Positions 47,666 through 51,522 of a DNA stretch of 51,522 nucleotides are shown piece by piece. The notes under the pieces are model-generated. The model ran no database searches and had not been told where the DNA came from. It saw nothing but the letters and a program-made list of their open reading frames with translations. The DNA is from an uncultured Lachnospiraceae bacterium (lineage in GTDB: Bacteria > Bacillota > Clostridia > Lachnospirales > Lachnospiraceae): positions 21,932 through 73,453 of the forward strand of contig CAJTWA010000020.1 of NCBI GenBank assembly GCA_910580195.1, given 5' to 3'. Made by a program: the position numbers and the translations under genes. Each line of letters begins with the position of its first letter. The first letter of the stretch is position 1.

Positions 47666-50245
47666 TTACCTCTTTCGGTTTTTATATAAAATGCGCACAG
47701 AATTCAGTACGCACAGCATAGCAACGCCGCTGTCTGCAAATACAGCCATCCACATAGAAGCATGGCCTGCAAGCCCCAAAACCATAACGGCAGCCTTGAT
47801 GGCAAGGGCAAACACTACATTCTGCCAAGCAATCCGCGTCGTAGATTTGGCAATGGAAATAGATTCCGGGACAGCCCCCATGTCAGAGGTCATAAATACC
47901 ACGTCCGCAGCTTCAATGGCTGCATCTGCGCCGCTCCCCATGGCAGCCCCCACGTCAGCCCCTGCAAGGACCGGCGCGTCGTTAATGCCATCCCCCACAA
48001 ACATGACAGCGCCATGTTCCCTGCGGATTTCCTGCAATTTCGCAAGCTTGTCTTCCGGGAGCAGCTTGGCATATACTTGGCCAATCCCAGTTTCTTTTGC
48101 AACTGCTTGGGCATTTTCCAGCGCATCCCCCGTCAGCATGGCAGTGTTAATGTGCAGCTCTTTCAGGGCAGCTATGGCTTTGGAGGACTCTGGCTTAATG
48201 GTATCGGAAATCACAAGGCAGCCAGCCAGTACCCCTTGGACAGCAAGGAAGACTTCCGTCCCATAGGCAGTTTCCCCGCAGCCTGACAAATCTACATGGA
48301 ATTTTTCCATCAGTTTCCGGTTCCCCGCCAAGGCCTCCCCAGCCGGCAGGAGGGCTTTGATGCCATGCCCTGCAAGCTCCTCCAAGGCAGAAGCATCCTC
48401 TAAGGCAAGCCCTATTTCACGCGCCGCCGCAGTAATGCTGACGCCTATGGGATGGGTGGAATGCTGTTCGAGGCTGGCGTACAGCCGCAATACTTCATCC
48501 TTGGAGTAACCATGGAAAGGGATGGCATCCTGCACCGCAAAATCCCCCTTCGTAACCGTCCCGGTTTTGTCCATGACAACCGTGGAAATGCGGTCCAAGG
48601 CTTCCATGGATACGCCCCCTTTAAACAAAATCCCCTGTTTTGACCCGGCGCCGATGCCAGAAAAAAATGCAAGGGGCACGCTCAGCACCAAGGCGCAGGG
48701 GCAGCTGATTACCAGAAATGTCAGGGCAGTATAAATCCAGTGCTGCCAGTCCCCAGTCACCAAGGAAGGCAGGATGGCAGTCGCCAAAGCCGCGGCTACC
48801 ACAAATGGGGTATAGATTCTGGAAAACCGGGTAATAAACCGGTCGATTTTTGGCTTGCTTGCAGCAGCATTTTCCACAGAATCCAAAATTCTTGTCACCA
48901 TGGAATGTTCCAATGTCTTTTCCACGCGGATTTTCAATTGCCCAGAGGTATTGATGCAGCCGGAGGTCACAGTATCCCCAGCAGCAGCCTTTACTGGGAT
49001 GGGCTCCCCTGTAATCGGGGAGGTATCAAGGCGGCTTTCCCCTTCAACAATCACCCCATCCAGCGGAATGCGGTCCCCGGGCCGGACAAGCAGGATGTCA
49101 TTTACCTTGGCATCCCCGGCATCAATGGTCTTTGTACCGTTTCCAAGGGCAAGGGTAACAACCTCCGGCCGCAGGTCCACAGCATCCATAATCTGGGAAC
49201 GGCTCCGTGCCACCGCAACCTCCTCGAAATATTCCCCAATCCGGTAAAACAGCATAACGCCCACTGCCTCAGGGAAATTCCCAATGGCAAACGCCCCCAA
49301 GGTTGCAAGGCTCATGAGGAAATTCTCGTCAAAGACCTGCCCTTTGCATAAATTCCGGAACGCAGCCACCACAATCCTTCCCCCAAGGATTACATAGGAA
49401 ACCACAAACGCAGCCGAAGGAAGAAACGCCCCTTCCATGCCAAAGCGGCCTAGGAGTTCCCCAGCAGCAAAAAGCGCAGCCCCTGCAAGGATAGAAACCA
49501 GGCTTATCTGCTGTTCCCTCCGCTTTTCTTTTTCCATGCTTTCCTGTTCCCCAGCAGAAAGGGCTCTTTTTCCCTTCTCGGAGGCCTGCAGCCTGCGTAC
49601 CACCACCTCCGGTTCAACTGCAGTGCAGATTTCTTGGAATTTGGCAACCAGCGTATCTTCCATCCCAGCATGTTCCCCTGCAATTGCCACCCTAAGCTGC
49701 TTGGTAGCAAAAGTAAGGGTAGCCGCATTTACCTCGGGCAGCTCATTGATGCGGCGTTCCATTTTGGCCGCACAGTTGGCACAGCCAAGGTTCTCCACTA
49801 GGCAGGTGAATTTAACCCCCGCTGCAGCATCTGCATCAGGATGTTCCCCCTGATGCCCAGAATCATGCCCATGTTGGTGCCCATGCCCGCAGGAGCAGTG
49901 CTCTTCCTGACCGTGGTCTTCTCCATGTTCATGGTGATGTCCGTGCGCGCAGGAGCAATGTTCTTTCTGGCTATGGGCCTCCCCATGTTCATGGTGATGT
50001 CCGTGCGCGCAGGAGCAATGTTCTTCCTGGCTATGAGCCTCCCCATGTTCATGGTGATGTTCATGCCCACAGGAGCAATGTTCTTCCCGGCTATGGGCCT
50101 CCCCATGTTCATAGTGCTCTCCGTGCCCGCAGGAGCAGTGTTCCCCATGCCGGTGGTGTTCGCTGTGTTCATGCCCAGAGCTAGGATGCTTTGGATTTGT
50201 ATTGTCAGGAACATTAAAATTATTTTTTGCAGTAGGTTCCATCAT
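47666..50245 (-). CDS. Zn/Cd/Pb-type P1B ATPase with His/Cys-repeat N-terminus
   Basis: 859-aa heavy-metal efflux pump. Residues 36-120 contain five 20-residue repeats, each beginning HCSC and rich in His-Gly-Glu, then a heavy-metal-associated domain with GCANCA at 154-159. The catalytic core has eight helices, 'DTSPITGEPIPV' (actuator), the metal-site 'ISCPCALVLS' near 514, phosphorylation motif DKTGT near 559, 'HSTHPIG' and 'VGDGINDAP'. 'FADSGVAML' in the last helix pair is the Asp of the zinc/cadmium class, not copper. The repeat tail probably buffers or senses metal. Starts at adjacent ATGs (50245, 50242) with AGGAGG-type AAAGGAGG upstream. Control is probably by the ArsR-type operator in front. 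The frame antisense to the repeats (49841-50293) is a shadow. Confidence 0.95.
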   Translation of the reverse strand: MMEPTAKNNFNVPDNTNPKHPSSGHEHSEHHRHGEHCSCGHGEHYEHGEAHSREEHCSCGHEHHHEHGEAHSQEEHCSCAHGHHHEHGEAHSQKEHCSCAHGHHHEHGEDHGQEEHCSCGHGHQHGHDSGHQGEHPDADAAAGVKFTCLVENLGCANCAAKMERRINELPEVNAATLTFATKQLRVAIAGEHAGMEDTLVAKFQEICTAVEPEVVVRRLQASEKGKRALSAGEQESMEKEKRREQQISLVSILAGAALFAAGELLGRFGMEGAFLPSAAFVVSYVILGGRIVVAAFRNLCKGQVFDENFLMSLATLGAFAIGNFPEAVGVMLFYRIGEYFEEVAVARSRSQIMDAVDLRPEVVTLALGNGTKTIDAGDAKVNDILLVRPGDRIPLDGVIVEGESRLDTSPITGEPIPVKAAAGDTVTSGCINTSGQLKIRVEKTLEHSMVTRILDSVENAAASKPKIDRFITRFSRIYTPFVVAAALATAILPSLVTGDWQHWIYTALTFLVISCPCALVLSVPLAFFSGIGAGSKQGILFKGGVSMEALDRISTVVMDKTGTVTKGDFAVQDAIPFHGYSKDEVLRLYASLEQHSTHPIGVSITAAAREIGLALEDASALEELAGHGIKALLPAGEALAGNRKLMEKFHVDLSGCGETAYGTEVFLAVQGVLAGCLVISDTIKPESSKAIAALKELHINTAMLTGDALENAQAVAKETGIGQVYAKLLPEDKLAKLQEIRREHGAVMFVGDGINDAPVLAGADVGAAMGSGADAAIEAADVVFMTSDMGAVPESISIAKSTTRIAWQNVVFALAIKAAVMVLGLAGHASMWMAVFADSGVAMLCVLNSVRILYKNRKR

Positions 50246-50283
50246 AAATTCCTCCTTTTACCATCTAACCAAACAAAAACAAT

Positions 50284-50303
50284 ATATGAATAATTGTTCA
50301 TAT
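50284..50303. promoter_or_regulatory. ArsR/SmtB-family operator in front of the metal ATPase gene
   Basis: ATATGAATAATTGTTCATAT is a near-perfect 20-bp dyad (one central mismatch) of the TGAA-n-TTCA form bound by ArsR-family zinc/cadmium repressors such as CzrA and CadC. It lies just downstream of the ATPase promoter -10, so bound repressor would block initiation. No arsR-type gene is in the window; the repressor must be elsewhere. Confidence 0.75.
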
Positions 50304-50307
50304 GTAT

Positions 50308-50336
50308 ATTAAATCATATTACATTCGGTTTGTCAA
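50308..50336 (-). promoter_or_regulatory. Promoter of the metal ATPase gene
   Basis: Minus strand TTGACA (50331-50336) and TTTAAT (50308-50313) with a 17-bp spacer; the ArsR-type operator follows within 5 bp. Confidence 0.75.
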
Positions 50337-50601
50337 TAAGGGAGGAAATGTTTTTTGCATTTTTGGCAAGGACATATATCATAGTATCCGGATAAAACTC
50401 CAAACCATACTGCAGTAGGAGCCATATTGCAGAAAAGGTATGCCCCGTTGCCCTGAAATTTGCTGGTTCCCCTATGGCTGGGCGCATACTGCCCAAGGAG
50501 CGGTTATCCACATTGCAGGCAAGGGAAAGATGGGCTTATGCGCAATAAAGAGGCGCGCAGTAAAGAGGCGGGCTGGGATGAGGATTACCCTAAAGTGCGG
50601 G

Positions 50602-50969
50602 TGTGCTGTCTGGTTGTTATTACTCCGGCGGTCAAATATCGACGTTTTTACTTGCCTAAATTTCCATCTGCCGCGTTGCCATCCGTCGACGTAGCCCTGC
50701 TGCGCCGCCTTCTTCCGCCTTGCAGGTGGAAATTTATTCTGCGTAAAATTCGTCGATATTTAACCGCCGGAGTAATATCTGGGCAAACTCGCTTGCCTAT
50801 CCGTCCATCTGCCGCGTTGGATTTTCTAACCGGCGCTATGTGCGGGCAGCACAAGATAAGCATAGCCCGGGGCGGAACGTAGAGGCCACCGTTGCGCTGT
50901 CGGGATTCCGCCGTGCAGATGGGCAGGTATCCATTGTGATTCTACCTATAATATAAACCAGACAGCACA
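50602..50969. repeat. 14-bp inverted repeat enclosing the palindrome
   Basis: TGTGCTGTCTGGTT at 50602-50615 recurs inverted and perfect at 50956-50969. Between them lie the 160-bp palindrome and a separate copy of CCATCTGCCGCGTTG (50805-50819) that also occurs inside the palindrome (50669-50683). It may mark an older, larger element. Confidence 0.5.
50618..50777. mobile_element. MITE-like palindromic element, 160 bp
   Basis: Terminal inverted repeats of 22 bp with one mismatch (TATTACTCCGGCGGTYAAAT at the ends), extended by ATCGACG and AAATTTCCA/TGGAAATTT inner arms, so nearly the whole element can fold into one hairpin. No coding capacity; it would need a transposase in trans. Confidence 0.75.
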
Positions 50970-51074
50970 ACAAAAGAATTTGTTACAATTCACACCCACG
51001 CCAGATTTTATAATGCTTTTGCTATATTTGGGCATGAATCGTAACTGGGATTTTCCATTTAAAGTTGGTTTCAG

Positions 51075-51145
51075 CGAATGGCAGCCCCTTTAGCTTCAGG
51101 GCGGTATTGGCCCCACCCTAATCAGAGGGGGATTGGCGTGGGCGC
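51075..51145 (+). other. Degenerate hairpin segment, possible relic of a TnpB-type right end
   Basis: GCCCCTTTAGCTTCAGGGCG forms a small hairpin that reminds me of the right-end guide-RNA region of IS200/IS605-type tnpB elements; a second hairpin (CCCAC-AATC with GATT-GTGGG) follows. No tnpB frame or second end is visible, so this is only a suggestion. Confidence 0.25.
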
Positions 51146-51194
51146 GAAAGGTAACAAGAATTTTGCAAATAATTAGAAAAATATAAAAAACTTG

Positions 51195-51223
51195 TTGACA
51201 TCTGAAAATAAACGTGGTAGAAT
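51195..51223 (+). promoter_or_regulatory. rRNA operon promoter P1
   Basis: TTGACA (51195-51200), 17-bp spacer, TAGAAT (51218-51223), preceded by an A-rich tract (AAATATAAAAAA) like an UP element. Confidence 0.85.
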
Positions 51224-51321
51224 AACATTCGTCGTCAAGGACGGCAGTCGAATAATGTAAATGGCTGTGAATTCCAGAAAATTATGGAAAAACAAAATTT
51301 ACAAAATTTTCAAAAAAGTTA

Positions 51322-51350
51322 TTGACAAACGCAGATAACTGTGCTAAGAT
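51322..51350 (+). promoter_or_regulatory. rRNA operon promoter P2
   Basis: TTGACA (51322-51327), 17-bp spacer, TAAGAT (51345-51350), again after an A/T-rich upstream tract. Two stacked strong promoters 127 bp apart are typical of Firmicute rRNA operons. Confidence 0.85.
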
Positions 51351-51522
51351 ATAGAAGTTGTCGCGCAAGAGTGATAACAAAGCAAAACCTTGACAACTGA
51401 ACAATGGAATAACCTTGAAAGATTCTAAAAGAGTTCCTGCACCAAATATGGGGCAGGGTCTTGCAGCAAAACTGTAAGACATTCAAGAGAACAGGCATTG
51501 AAAGATGCAACCTAAAACAGTA
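51351..51522 (+). ncRNA. Leader of an rRNA operon (partial, continues beyond the window)
   Basis: Downstream of P2 the sequence has no reading frame and contains CTTGACAACTGAACAATGG, a common pre-16S leader motif in clostridia, and a CCTGC/GCAGG hairpin (about 51436-51457). The 16S gene itself is not inside the window; I infer it begins shortly after 51522. Confidence 0.65.

Larger units (their letters stand above)
50246..51522. other. 1.3-kb region without protein genes at the right end
   Basis: Contains the ATPase promoter/operator, an unassigned 270-bp stretch (50340-50600), the MITE-like palindrome inside a 14-bp inverted repeat, a 200-bp stretch with a degenerate hairpin at 51075-51145, and the rRNA leader. 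Open frames here (for example 50460-50882) run through the palindrome and are not credible genes. Confidence 0.6.

Noticed and set aside
49841..50293. Hydrophobic 150-codon plus-strand frame
   Set aside because: Exactly antisense to the His/Cys repeats of the metal ATPase; its repeats are a mirror of that gene.
50460..50882. 140-codon frame on the plus strand
   Set aside because: Runs through the MITE-like palindrome; composition is hairpin-driven and there is no start signal.

Overview
The window looks like chromosome from an anaerobic Firmicute of the Lachnospiraceae type (Clostridium cluster XIVa). This is inferred from the moderately GC-rich coding sequence with strong AGGAGG-type ribosome binding sites, a single-chain pyruvate:ferredoxin oxidoreductase, a PPi-type phosphofructokinase, a GH31 alpha-glucosidase, an Rpn-type nuclease and several families I associate with that group. 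I cannot name the species. I support 35 protein genes. I saw no tRNA, CRISPR array, prophage or complete insertion sequence. The window stops just inside what looks like an rRNA operon leader.

Layout. 0-9 kb: an Rpn-like nuclease, a dCache/HAMP/GGDEF diguanylate cyclase, an ABC-F ATPase and nifJ. 9.4-22.8 kb: a long co-directional locus with a PRD/EII-type regulator, an RDD membrane protein, PTS Lac-family IIA, an uncharacterised TIM-barrel-like protein, IIB, IIC, a GrdB-like single-domain protein, two M42-type proteins (the first lacking its metal ligands), an Ntn-hydrolase of the glycosylasparaginase family, an M20 dipeptidase, a MupG-type phospho-glycosidase, CutC and a YitT membrane protein. 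I read this as a catabolic system for an imported, phosphorylated amino-sugar/amino-acid or glycopeptide substrate, and it is my main candidate for an undescribed pathway. 22.8-26.5 kb: a GHKL kinase/LytTR regulator pair (reverse strand) and aspartate kinase.

26.5-28.0 kb is a non-coding, repeat-dominated spacer. It holds two copies of a 180-181 bp palindromic element, and a third copy lies at 38.3 kb. The three copies share a core, but their terminal arms differ in sequence and stay perfectly self-complementary within each copy. Internal stems also covary. This looks like a selected folded nucleic acid (ncRNA or hairpin-DNA element) and is the most striking non-coding signal here.

28.0-36.2 kb: GH31 glucosidase, a hybrid histidine kinase, and a trio of condensation-like acyltransferase, zinc-ribbon membrane protein and HSL-type hydrolase. 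36.2-40 kb: a MerR regulator, a ZIP transporter and PPi-type phosphofructokinase. 40-47.6 kb: a surface protein with cohesin-like and cadherin-like domains, a GntR regulator, ClpC, a small conserved protein and RadA. 47.7-50.3 kb: a Zn/Cd P-type ATPase with a His/Cys repeat tail, preceded by an ArsR-type operator. 50.3-51.5 kb: a MITE-like palindrome, then two stacked sigma-A promoters and a leader typical of rRNA operons. A second dispersed GC-hairpin repeat family lies at gene ends around 3.4, 9.1, 45.9-46.2 and 47.6 kb.
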